From NCBI RefSeq assembly GCF_001949145.1, contig NW_019091355.1, positions 2,462,646 through 2,502,623 of the forward strand: a stretch of 39,978 bases of DNA, written 5' to 3'. The stretch comes from Acanthaster planci. Lineage: Eukaryota > Echinodermata > Asteroidea > Valvatida > Acanthasteridae. The notes beneath the pieces were generated by a model, which saw only the letters and a program-made list of their open reading frames with translations, was not told where the DNA came from and did not search any database. Below, piece after piece: positions 31,488 to 39,978 of this stretch (its first letter is position 1; the number at the start of each line of letters is the position of its first letter). Position numbers and translations under genes: made by a program.

Positions 31488-34005
31488 GTAAGCCAGCAGC
31501 CTGCCCCCTAGGCGGCCATGCTAGCGCGGCATGTCCGGGCCGTAGGCTAGGCATGCATGGCCCGGTCACATAGGCCTAAGAACGTGAGCTTATTTTCAAG
31601 TGTTGGTGATAGGGAAGAATTTACGGACGCCAGTAATTCCTGTCTGCAGCGTGTGACCATAATGGCCAGCAGAAAGCAAAAACATGTCAAGGGAAGTTCA
31701 ATTTGGAGGGAAAGTATCAAGTTGTTTATGAGATTACCCCCGGCCTTGTCTAGAATTTTTCAGACAAGTCTCATAGGGTTTGTGCACAGGGCGTCAAGTG
31801 GCATCCGTATATGGAACTCTTTCCATGACTTTGAGACTGAGAAAAATTTCTGTTTGGGAGTAGGTCAGGTCTCTACAAATCGCCACTTGCATGACTTGCT
31901 GAGTCAAGTTAAAACACGACTCACCAACTTTTGATCTGAAATCAACATCCGCGAATATGCGACTGTTTTGTCAGAATATAACACATTCACTGAGCTGAAA
32001 GTTGAGATTTGTTCTAACCTTAGGCACCATTCTGTAGATTTTGAGTAATTTTGTTACCTCAAAGGAACATGCCAGCCGATGGACTGTACTGTCATGGAAA
32101 AATCAGAACACATTTTAGTTCAACAGTTACATGTTCACAGATGAGATGATACATATGTCAGTGTGCTGGATAAATTTGTTGTTTTGTCAATACATGATCA
32201 TTTTTCAGATTTCCGACTGACAAAAATAGGCAAAAAAAATGGGTAGCCAACTTGAAACGAGGCCACTGGGAGCCCTCGCCGAATGCTCAGGTGTGCTCCA
32301 ACCATTTCACACCCCAGTCGTTTGACAGAACAGGACAGACTGTTCGTCTTCGAGAGGGTGTAGAGCCAACCATACTTTCAGTTTCAGATCAACCTCCAAA
32401 GGTAATGTGATGAGGGTCTATTGTTCTGTTAATGAAGTTGGGACATATTTTGAGGCAACTTAAGAATGGCTAGTCTAAGCCTTTTAGGGGTATTCCAAGA
32501 AAACTGTCAATGGACATCAGAAACTTCCAGGGTCATTCAACAGATTTCGTCAAAAGACTTCACATTTAACATCCTCGAAGCGTGAAAAAGCATGTATTCT
32601 GCTACTTGGTGGGAAGACTGCTGCCAGTTAATGCAAATTTGTCTTTGAAATTTATGAAAATTATTTGGTATCCACTTTACATGTGAAACCATAAAAAAAG
32701 AACTGGTGATGAAAAACTTTAAATTGTTCTGGAGTACTCCATAACAACTGGATAAGAGTAGCACCTCTGAGCAGGAGAGGGCATGTTTTTACATGGAAAT
32801 GTTGGTCCTGTGGTGATGGGGGACTGACATAAAGGTTCATGCACACTTGGCCTGGGTTGCAGTAACGATGTGCAAGTGTTGTAGTCAAAACCATCACAAG
32901 AACAGGCACAAGACTAGTCACAAGACCAGTCACAAGACCAGTCACAAGACCAGTCACAAGACCAGTCACAAGACTAGTCACAAGACCAGTCACAAGTTAC
33001 AGTGTGAACAGTGACACAGAAATGCCTTTGTTGCAGTTCAGTTGAATAGCTTGTGACTTGATTTCAAACTGGTGGTCTTGTGTTGGTCTGTTGTGGTCTT
33101 GTGCAGGTCTCACTCGGTCTCTACTACAACACTGATGTGCTACCAATTTATGATGGAATGTAAGGTCTTTGTGTATGTGTCGGTCACGTGCATGAACTCA
33201 GGTAAAAGACTTCCTACCAGCCTGTCTGTCCTTTGCCAGTGAGGGTGCACTTCAACTCAGTACGGATAACAGCTGTTCTGTTACTCCAAGGGACAGCTTA
33301 GACCCCATCCTCATACATGTCAAAATGTTGCAATTTGTGTACTCATCCTCCTGGAACGCCTTCTATCTGTTGGGTGACACAATTGTTGTGGAAATTGGAC
33401 AATAAGCGGCTAGCCCCAATGTTCCGAACATTTCCATGTTAAAAATTCCTTCCGTTTTTTTTATGTTATAGTCCTTAATCATGTTTTTGGGGTTTTTTTC
33501 AAAAATATGTTGGTGAAACAGTCTGCTTTCCACTGTTATAAGGTCCTTTTTAATATTCACCTGAGTTCATTTTTCGTGAACATTTCAGCAATCTTCAATT
33601 CAGAATTTGCCACCAGTGCTTGGAACGTCACAGGAGAAGCAGAACATTGACCCCGACGGAATACCAAAGGTCCTTGGACGATGTTTGAGGAGGAAGAACC
33701 CAGGAGATCACACTTACGCCACAAGGGAGACCCCTAAACAGCTCAAGCAGAGACTGAACGAGGTGGTGGACAGGTTACAGGCCTGCAAGAAGAAGCTTAA
33801 AATCGAACAGCAGAGGAGGCGGCGGTTGGCGCTCCGTGTGGACCGGCTGCACTCCGTGCTGGACAGTCTACGGCGCCGGCAGTACATCACGGTGGACTGC
33901 GCCGAGATGCTGGAGTCCTCTGTCAGCTCAATGGTTCAATTGTTGAAGGAAGGCCAGGGAACAGGACCTAACCACAATGCAGAGGGCGAATGGGATGATC
34001 TCTGA
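31408..34005 (+). CDS. THAP zinc-finger protein, THAP1-like, complete, 3 exons
   Basis: A nuclear DNA-binding protein. Exons 31408-31487, 32209-32401 and 33589-34005 join in frame to 229 aa. The THAP domain (residues 1-83) has the zinc ligands C5, C10, C56 and H59 and the invariant P29, W38, F60 and P80 in VEPTIL, the local form of the AVPTIF box. Residues 131-134 read DHTY, matching the [D/E]HxY HCF-1-binding motif, and a coiled coil runs from about 140 to 185 (KQLKQRLNEVVDRLQACKKK). Order, spacing and the helix after DHTY resemble human THAP1 (213 aa, DHNY). It probably regulates transcription with HCF-1 as partner, which is inference. It may be a THAP1 orthologue or a related paralogue. 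Confidence 0.93.
31488..32208. other. THAP gene intron 1
   Basis: About 0.7 kb. A 125-residue open frame (31557-31934) has no family resemblance and is probably chance or a decayed repeat. Confidence 0.6.
32209..32401 (+). CDS. THAP gene exon 2: rest of the zinc finger
   Basis: Encodes FPTDKNRQKKWVANLKRGHW, EPSPNAQVCSNHFTPQSFDR and REGVEPTILSVSDQPPK. CSNHF supplies ligands C56 and H59. Acceptor TTTTTCAG, donor GTAATGTG. Confidence 0.94.
32875..33133. repeat. Foldback element ending in AGTGTTGTAGTC
   Basis: The left end AGTGTTGTAGTC (32875) is matched inverted by CTACTACAACACT (33121-33133). Between them CACAAGACC words face GGTCTTGTG words, so the arms can pair. A single-arm relative stands at about 34797-34880 in the opposite sense. 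Confidence 0.75.
32907..32996 (+). repeat. 12-bp minisatellite, about 7.5 units
   Basis: Seven full units of CACAAGACCAGT or CACAAGACTAGT from 32907 to 32990, then a half unit. Because 12 is a multiple of 3, one minus-strand frame reads as a TGLV/TSLV repeat, which is an artefact rather than a gene. Confidence 0.95.
33589..34005 (+). CDS. THAP gene exon 3: HCF-1 motif and coiled coil
   Basis: Encodes 138 residues and a stop: a linker, DHTY, then a basic heptad-rich helix (LKIEQQRRRRLALRVDRLHS) and an acidic end (EGEWDDL). Acceptor CATTTCAG. The TGA at 34003-34005 ends the gene. Confidence 0.93.
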   Translation, partial: QSSIQNLPPVLGTSQEKQNIDPDGIPKVLGRCLRRKNPGDHTYATRETPKQLKQRLNEVVDRLQACKKKLKIEQQRRRRLALRVDRLHSVLDSLRRRQYITVDCAEMLESSVSSMVQLLKEGQGTGPNHNAEGEWDDL

Positions 34006-35754
34006 CAGTCAAGTCGAAATTTCAAGAACTCGGCCCAATTTCACTGCGGCGCTAAACAGACGACTTCACACTAACAGAGGCTCCTTGTATTTCTTAAAGA
34101 CGGTGAAAATTAAGCACTGCAAAAGAGACTTTTACCTCGGAGGAAAAACTCACTTAATGTAGTGACAAAACTATGGAAATCTCTGTGTGCGTGCAACCTT
34201 AAGCACAGACAGCCCAAGCACCTCCATATTTATGTTAAGTAACATTTTCTGCTAATTCTTAAGGGCCATGAAATAAGATCCCCAGCAGTAACTGGAACAT
34301 GGTCTTGGGTTTTTCGACCGGGCATTGGCAAGTTACAAGAATGACGCACCCAGGATATGTTGGGGAAGGGGGGAGGGGCTTGGACCGAAATTTACCCATA
34401 ATATAGCTCAAGATGCTCGAGACCTTCCCCCATATAGCACCACAGAGGAAATGGATTTACAGCCTGACCGTGTATCGGAGTGAACTATTCAAGATGTGTG
34501 TATCTCTGTTTTTCAGAAAGTGACAAAAAACCTTGGAAGGAGGGTTGCCATCCACCGGGGGGCGCCATTGGTTACAATGATTCCTAACTGGACTTCAGTT
34601 TTTGCTGTATTTATTGTCAGTGCATATGTGTATCGGTTAATGTTCTGTTTCTTACAGCCAGAAATTCTAGTAGTTCTCTTCTGTAGAATAGTTCATAGTG
34701 TGACATTTTGGAAATTCACAGGAACTGAAGTTGAGTCGAATTGAAACAAAATTAAGGGTGTTAAGTTCACATGAGCGTTTAATGATCTCGACAGTGTCCA
34801 GTGTTGTAGTCGAGACCACTGAAGACCTCCAGTCTGGATTTAAGCCACAAGCTATTCAAATGAACTGCAACAAGTAATTTACAGTAATTCTGGTAATTTT
34901 GTAATTACATTTTTATAGTAAATACACGCAATCAGCCCATTTTGAACGCATGAGTGTGCTTTGGCTGGTCAGTTCTCATTTTTAGAACACACCCCTTGCC
35001 GCCAAAAATAGCCATGAATGGGAAATATAAGATCAGAGTTTCTCCATACCGGAAAATAGCAGAACTGCACAGTTGAGGCTTCTCGTCACTTTCAGCTCTA
35101 ATGAAAAAACAACATCGTTTCCTATTTACGATCAGAAATAAGCCACAAAAGTTTCAAATGAAGAGCTTTTGTTGCGATGTGACTGCGAGAGCCCTGATGA
35201 GTTATACCTCATCCAGGCTCTCGGTACCGGTACCAAAGGCTCGCGCAAGCTCGGTTCAGTTTACGCGCGCGTCTACTGAGCGCCCTGCGCACCATGGCAT
35301 GCCCTGAAAGATAACCTTTGATTTGGAGATCGTTTGAAGAGAAAATGCTTCCAATGCGATGCTATTGTTTGTCTCCTGATGTTTCTCTCCCACAAACATG
35401 GGTCTCTCATCGATGGAAATAGCCTACATATACTTTATTCTGGCGAAATAATTATCAAACAAACCATTTTAAAATCGTCCATCATCCCTTTGTGTTCAGT
35501 AATGTGGAAAAGAGGCTTAGCGTAAATGGCGCGTACGCGCGCGTACTTTCTAGTTTAAACGAGTTCCGTTCTCAGTTATGAACGCGTTAACTGCGGTAAC
35601 TGTGTGACGAGCAGACATCTGTATCCTGCATTTCCCGAGTTAATTTAATCTTATCGTAGTGTTAGGGCCCCCCGTAAAGTAATACAGAGGTAGGCCTTGG
35701 CTCTAGGTAAACGCTTTAATCCACTCACATTAAATCGTTTCACGTTTCGGCGAC
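34006..35754. other. Intergenic between the THAP gene and CATSPER3
   Basis: It holds the THAP 3' UTR, the single repeat arm at 34797-34880 and, at about 35205-35560, a stretch richer in CpG (ACGCGCGCGTC-like words) that may be the CATSPER3 promoter. No canonical AATAAA or TATA could be assigned confidently. Confidence 0.55.
34797..34880 (+). repeat. Single-arm copy of the AGTGTTGTAGTC foldback family
   Basis: CAGTGTTGTAGTCGAGACC followed by CACAAGCTATTCAAATGAAC and TGCAACAA matches the minus strand of about 33025-33137. Confidence 0.65.
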
Positions 35755-35982
35755 ATGTCAGACGCGCAAAGACAGATGTCGGAGGAAAGCGTCGTCTCCG
35801 ACAGCGGCAGTGACCTCATCATTGACGACGAGGGGCCGGAACGTCGATGGGTCCGCTGCGATCTATCTTTTCACCGCTTCGTCATGAAAATCACCGAGTC
35901 GACACCTTTCAACGCTTTCATCATGTTCACCATTGTCCTCAATGCGATTGTAATGGCCCTGGAGACCGACTTCACACTCAAG
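35755..35982 (+). CDS. CATSPER3: CATSPER3 exon 1: N-tail and S1
   Basis: MSDAQRQMSEESVVSDSGSD, an acidic stretch, then S1. Donor GTGAGGAA after CTCAAG. The ATG is the first in frame and carries G at -3. Confidence 0.9.
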
Positions 35983-38900
35983 GTGAGGAAGTAGACCTGA
36001 GTGTCGAGTGGGCAAGATGTAGGCTTACCACTAGGTTGTATTTTGCAATGCCATAAAATGATTTCAAGACCTAAGATAACGTACAGCTAGTACCCAAATT
36101 CTATACATCAGAAAAATAGCGTCACGTACATACATGTACATAAATACTTCGAAATGTATAAATTTAGGTATAATTCAATTTTGAGGGTAATGGAATAAGA
36201 CAAAGTCGAGAAAATATCTCGACAGTCATTTCACATAGGCTGAGGACCTTTGGTTTTCCTTGATGGTGTGTGATGAATTCAGACGAAAAGAAAAAAGACG
36301 TGAATAATTATGTCAAGATGAATTTTTCATTGTTGCTTTTTTCTGAACCTACAGTCCAGGTTCCGAACAGCTTTCATTGTTCTGGATGAGCTCTTTCTGG
36401 GAATTTATACCCTGGAGTTCTTGATGAAAATCTATGCGGAGCCGATTCGCTATTTCTACAGCAGTTACAACTTGTTCGATCTTTTGGTTCTCTTGATGTC
36501 ATATGTGCAGGTTTGTGATGAAAAGAAGCTTTCCTGTCGAGCGTCGACAGGTTTCATGATTAATACAATTGGGCCTATCTTGGGAGGGGCTGTACAGCTT
36601 GGAAAATGAGGCGGTTTAATCCGTGCAATTCAACGATTTAAGCACTTGCTTTCATGATGAAGTCATCCCATCTCTGATAAGAAAATATCTCACGATGTCG
36701 ACATCTTACAAGACGTCGATTTGCCTTTGTTAAATGCCGTGCAATGCATATTGCATGCTTATTTTCCTGCAAGGTTTCGGCTTTGTGAGCTGGAAAATTT
36801 AGCCAGAACCTGGATGTTCTCCTTTACTTCCTTCACCTTGAAAGACCCGAGGACTTCTGCCGTAGTTCCTGCTCTTAAGGGGCATGTGGCCCAGTGGTTA
36901 GGGTTTGTAGCTTCTGATAAGGGTCGGGGGTTCGAATCCAGCTGGTGGCAACATGTTGTGATCTTGGGCAAGTCACTTTACCCCTATGTGCCTCTCTCCA
37001 CCAAGGAGTGAATGGGCAGCCATTTGTGCCGAAATGGCAGCATCAGGCTAGTATACTCCCAAGGGAGCTGAGATGGTTTCAGGAAAGTTCATTATCATGT
37101 GAGCCCAGTGTGCAGGGATAATGGATAATAAGCGCATGGAGAAATTCCATAATATGCGCTATTTAAGAACTGACTATTATTCCGACCATCCCACAGCTGG
37201 GATCAGATTCTGCCCCAAAGAAATCAGCTGTCCCATAATTCTGCAACTTAGTTGCACGCACGTAGAAGCACCCATTATCAGTACAACTGTGAAATTTAAA
37301 ATCTATCCAACGTTTTGTCACGGTTGAAGTTATCAAGTTCATTGCCAGCCCTGTGCACTGAGCATTTAAGTGGAAAACTTAATTTTTTTTATTGGTCTAT
37401 AGGCCTATACTCTCGGCAAAAGGGGTTTGCATGAGAACAGTGTGACCGATTTTCACGAAGTTGGACTCAAAACGATCAAAAGGCGTTATTTTTAAAACTT
37501 GTATTGCGCCATATGAAGCAAGATATATGAGACAGGAACCCCCCCCCGCTTTGTGTTCGTCAATGTCTCACTGTAATCTGAGGAGTTCTTTTCAGACATG
37601 TGAGGGGGGGTTGTTACGTAACAATTGTCTATAGTGTGTGTAGCGATTGGAAAAGTTGGGGGTACCTCTCGGTCTCATTTCTTGCTGGATATGTATTGCG
37701 CCTCCTCCGGGCTAACATTTGAAGCAAAATATGGGACGGAGAGAACCCCCCCCCCGCCTTTGTGGTGGTCATTGTTCGATCGGAATCTCAGGAATTCTTT
37801 ACAGACTTCTTGGGGTATGTGTTACGTAACAATAGTATACAGTGTGTATAGGGATTGGACAGGTAAGGGGGGTACCCCTCCGTCCCATATCTTGCCTGGT
37901 ATATACGGGCTAGGGTTAAAGGCTTTGGTTTAATTCATGTTAATGAGATGGAGAAATCTCACATAATATCATAAAGGTGAAGTCTGAGAAATGACCAGTC
38001 TCTGTCAAACCACATTACATGTATCCTTCCGCACTGTTTCTATGACAGGTACTTCTTTTTCACGTGGCCGGAGGACAAACTAATCTCGGCGCGCTGCGAA
38101 CGTTGCGGGCTCTTCGCACATTGAGAACTTTGCGAACTGTTTCCTTTGTTCGCGGCCTCCAGGTAAGTCTAACATTATGCTCGTATCCTTCAATCCCCAT
38201 CTTGGTAATTTTTTTAATAATGTGAAACTTTTTGAATTTATCAGTTTTCCTACCATTCCAACATGGGTGTGAACAGTGTAAAACCATGCGGAACTGCATA
38301 TACAAAACCCAATTAGGGGAAGTTATGAATGAGCGTACGCCCGTACTCCATTCAGTGAATCACAAAAACAGTTATTGTGTCCATCCATTCCATAAAAAAA
38401 GAATCCCTCAATGACAGACAAAAAATAACATTTCTGGACATGAGCAGCAAACTAATCTTTCACCTCATTTACCGAGGCAGCCAATCACGCGAGAAAATCT
38501 AAACTATATGATGATGGCATCATACGCTTTATTCTCCAAGGGGATGGAAACTGATGGAAAGCGAAGGGAACAGTGGATATTTCCCAGACATGTCCTTGGT
38601 AGTCAGTCTATGTGCTATTATGCTTGTTCCCCTCTTTGTCTCCCACGCCGCAAAAGGTGTTGGTAACCGCCCTTTTGGACACCATCCGTAACTCTGTCCT
38701 GAATGTCGTGCTCCTGCTGCTTCTCATGATGTTCCTCTTCGGCATCATGGGCTACTATTTCTTCGGATACAACGAGGGCAGCGACAAGGAACACTGGGGC
38801 AACCTCGGCTCCGCCATGCTGACGTTGTTTAGCTACGTGACGGTGAGGATCAGGAACACGCGCCATTAAGCCCCTCCCCATTGTTTTCTGACCGATCACG

Positions 38901-39920
38901 GCCGTGATTTAGGCCTGACTTGAGTGCACGCCCGTGTGATGCGCGCGGCTCGAACCTGTCCGGCCGGTTCGTAAGTGACTTCGTCACAAAGGCGGACGCG
39001 CCACGATTTGCAGGCTGCCATTGGACGATCGCTGAGTTGCGCTTAAACGGCGATTAATACATGTAACTCTATGTGCAGTGCATGTACAGTGGGCGTGGTT
39101 TAAACTGAAGTGACGTCACACTTACGAACCGGGTAGCGTAGCGTTAGGGAGAGCACGTGCTAATTGCCCACGTGCGTAATGGGAGGGGTTTATTGGGGTC
39201 GGTCTATCATCTCTGCATACATTGCGGCAATCGATGGAGGTTCATGTTCACTCCTCTAACGGGTGGATTGATCGGTCCCTATGGCAAAATTATATCAATA
39301 CAGCTCCACAGTCCGTCTAAGAATAATCTAACCCGAGGAGACGTCATTTGTTAGTGCAAGGAAAATCAAGAATCAACTACTTTAACAGTCTTTAATTAAG
39401 TTTGAACATTTTTAATTCAATGGCGCTTTATTTGTCAGGTGGAGGGTTGGACAGACCTCCAGGCCGAGCTGGACAAGCGCAACATGACAGGGAGTCGCTT
39501 CTACACCATTGCGTTCATATTTCTGGGCCACTTCATCTTCACCAATGTCTTCATTGGGATGATTATAATGAACATTCATGACGCCACTGAAGCCTATAGG
39601 CGGGAGCAAGAGCTGGAGAGAGAAGAGGTAAGGTGCAAGATGGTCCTCGGCAAAGACCCATCAGGGGCAAATCGGGCCCTAAAATTTAGGATTTTCTTAC
39701 GCAGTATCTCTTGTACCTCTGCAATTTTGAGGCTAGTTTTGGAGGTATTTTTGGTAAACATTTTGTAGAATGCAGAGACTTCCTTAGTCTGGTGGTGAAC
39801 TTTGCTATAAAACGATTTGGTGGCTTTTTCTTGATTTTCGGCTATCAGGCCGTCCAGCGAAAGAAGGAATACATGATTCAGAGACAGCACAATGAAGTTC
39901 GTCAAATGCTAGACAAGCAG
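35755..39920 (+). CDS. CATSPER3: Cation channel sperm-associated protein 3 (CATSPER3), 3' partial
   Basis: A pore-forming subunit of the heterotetrameric, alkalinisation-activated Ca2+ channel of the sperm flagellum. Exons are 35755-35982, 36355-36510, 38049-38162, 38657-38842, 39439-39627 and 39849-39920; all junctions are phase 0 and give 315 aa so far (human 398 aa). An acidic N-tail leads to S1 (FIMFTIVLNAIVMALETD), S2 (LDELFLGIYTLEFLMKIY), S3 (YNLFDLLVLLMSYV), S4 with arginine at every third residue, S5 (VVLLLLLMMFLFGIMGYYFF), pore EHWGNLGSAMLTLFSYVT-VEGWTDLQ and S6 (IFTNVFIGMIIMN). EGWTDLQ-x-x-LD-x-R and the coiled RQ-x-E tail favour CATSPER3 over CATSPER1, 2 or 4. The C-terminal end is outside the window. 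Confidence 0.93.
35983..36354. other. CATSPER3 intron 1
   Basis: About 370 bp, includes ACATACATGTACATA-type words at about 36127; otherwise nothing. Confidence 0.6.
36355..36510 (+). CDS. CATSPER3: CATSPER3 exon 2: S2 and S3
   Basis: SRFRTAFIVLDELFLGIYTL, EFLMKIYAEPIRYFYSSYNL, FDLLVLLMSYVQ. The E-x-x-x-K-IYA-P and YNLFD motifs are typical voltage-sensor residues. Acceptor CCTACAG, donor GTTTGTGA. Confidence 0.94.
36880..37145 (+). repeat. tRNA-derived CORE-type SINE
   Basis: A box TGGCCCAGTGG (36887-36897) and a perfect B box GGTTCGAATCC (36929-36939), then CTTGGGCAAGTCACTTTACC, the hallmark of the CORE domain also found in mammalian MIR. The 3' part includes GTGCCTCTCTCCACCAAGGA and ends in GGATAATAAGCGC-like sequence. 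The 3' boundary is approximate. Confidence 0.88.
37511..37696 (+). repeat. Dispersed repeat unit B, copy 2 (tandem)
   Basis: Same order of landmarks as 10723-10886: ATATGAAGCAAGATA, C-run with CCGCTTTGTG, GTTACGTAACAAT, GTGTGTAGCGATTGG, GGGGGTACC and CTTGCTGGATATG. It has the palindrome GTTACGTAAC. Confidence 0.85.
37718..37906 (+). repeat. Dispersed repeat unit B, copy 3 (tandem)
   Basis: Follows copy 2 after about 21 bp with the same landmarks, including GTTACGTAACAATAGT, GTGTATAGGGATTGGACAGG and GGGGTACCCC. The period is about 208 bp. Confidence 0.85.
38049..38162 (+). CDS. CATSPER3: CATSPER3 exon 3: S4 voltage sensor
   Basis: Encodes VLLFHVAGGQTNLGALRTLR, ALRTLRTLRTVSFVRGLQ. Five arginines stand exactly three residues apart, with a sixth further on. 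The correct frame is not the longest open one; it is fixed by the phase-0 junctions GACAG/GTA and CAG/GTAAGT. Confidence 0.92.
38163..38656. other. CATSPER3 intron 3
   Basis: About 490 bp, no feature recognised. Confidence 0.6.
38657..38842 (+). CDS. CATSPER3: CATSPER3 exon 4: S5 and pore helix
   Basis: VLVTALLDTIRNSVLNVVLL, LLLMMFLFGIMGYYFFGYNE, GSDKEHWGNLGSAMLTLFSY, VT. The W-GNL-x-x-A-x-x-TLF pore helix is typical. The acceptor is weak (CGCAAAAG); donor GTGAGGAT. Confidence 0.93.
38843..39438. other. CATSPER3 intron 4
   Basis: About 600 bp, fairly CpG-rich at 38930-39050; no repeat or gene recognised. Confidence 0.6.
39439..39627 (+). CDS. CATSPER3: CATSPER3 exon 5: filter, S6
   Basis: VEGWTDLQAELDKRNMTGSR, FYTIAFIFLGHFIFTNVFIG, MIIMNIHDATEAYRREQELE, REE. 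With the final Thr of exon 4 it completes the T-x-[D/E]-x-W filter as T-V-E-G-W. Acceptor ATTTGTCAG, donor GTAAGGTG. Confidence 0.95.
39849..39920 (+). CDS. CATSPER3: CATSPER3 exon 6: C-terminal coiled coil
   Basis: AVQRKKEYMIQRQHNEVRQM, LDKQ, matching the IQRQ-x-E-x-x-x-x-x-x-x-Q helix after S6 in CATSPER3. Acceptor GGCTATCAG, donor GTCAGTTT. The next exon is outside the window. Confidence 0.88.
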
Positions 39921-39978
39921 GTCAGTTTGTAGATCATCATCCGTCTGGCAACCTTTTTTCTTTTTAACTAAAAGTGCC

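Larger units (their letters stand above)
32402..33588. other. THAP gene intron 2
   Basis: About 1.2 kb, mostly taken up by the foldback with minisatellite at 32875-33133. Confidence 0.7.
36511..38048. other. CATSPER3 intron 2
   Basis: About 1.5 kb. It contains the SINE at 36880-37145 and the tandem pair of unit B repeats at 37511-37906. Confidence 0.7.

Noticed and set aside
31557-31934. 125-residue open frame in THAP intron 1
   Set aside because: It interrupts the well-supported join of THAP exons 1 and 2 and resembles no known domain.
32661-32993. Minus-strand open frame with a TGLV repeat
   Set aside because: The repeat is simply the 12-bp minisatellite read in frame.
32907-32996. CRISPR-like array
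   Set aside because: Units are contiguous 12-mers without spacers in an animal intron; this is a minisatellite.
36721-37011. 96-residue plus-strand open frame
   Set aside because: Its second half is the translated tRNA-like head of the SINE, so it is not a protein gene.

Overview
The window is animal nuclear DNA: intron-rich genes with standard GT-AG junctions, long AT-rich non-coding stretches, tRNA-derived SINEs and several foldback elements. A CATSPER3-type sperm channel, a GABA-B-like receptor, an HNK-1-type sulfotransferase and the style of the repeats suggest a marine invertebrate deuterostome. I lean to an echinoderm, possibly a sea star, but that is inference from repeat style and not proven. 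No bacterial, viral or CRISPR-like material was seen.

Layout, left to right. (1) 1-15555, minus strand: a class C GPCR related to the GABA-B receptor, 14 exons resolved, from the signal peptide to just past TM5; the 3' end lies beyond base 1. (2) 15556-21150: intergenic, with one clear foldback element at 18236-18478. (3) 21151-23526, minus: a three-exon Golgi sulfotransferase of the carbohydrate sulfotransferase (HNK-1ST) family, modelled at 332 aa, with a likely GC-AG first intron. (4) 23527-26065: intergenic, with a pair of striking hairpins near 24.1 kb and a GC-richer island at 24.5-24.85 kb. (5) 26066-30429, minus: POLR3D (RNA polymerase III subunit RPC4), eight exons, complete, 417 aa. 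(6) 31408-34005, plus: a complete three-exon THAP zinc-finger protein (229 aa) resembling THAP1, with an HCF-1-binding-type motif and a coiled coil; it is head-to-head with POLR3D across 978 bp. (7) 35755-39920, plus: CATSPER3, six exons, through S6 and the start of the C-terminal coiled coil; the 3' end lies beyond the right edge.

Exon boundaries were placed by hand from splice consensus, reading-frame phase and protein-family similarity; the phases close for every junction except the acceptor of receptor exon 8, where no AG dinucleotide is available. The five genes do not form a functional cluster; only POLR3D and the THAP gene share an obvious regulatory region. The repeats include a foldback (457-752) whose arm recurs near 10.7 and 10.9 kb around a second repeat, which also occurs twice in tandem near 37.6 kb; a CORE-type SINE in a CATSPER3 intron; and a 12-bp minisatellite inside a foldback in a THAP intron. 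I found no convincing new multi-gene system.
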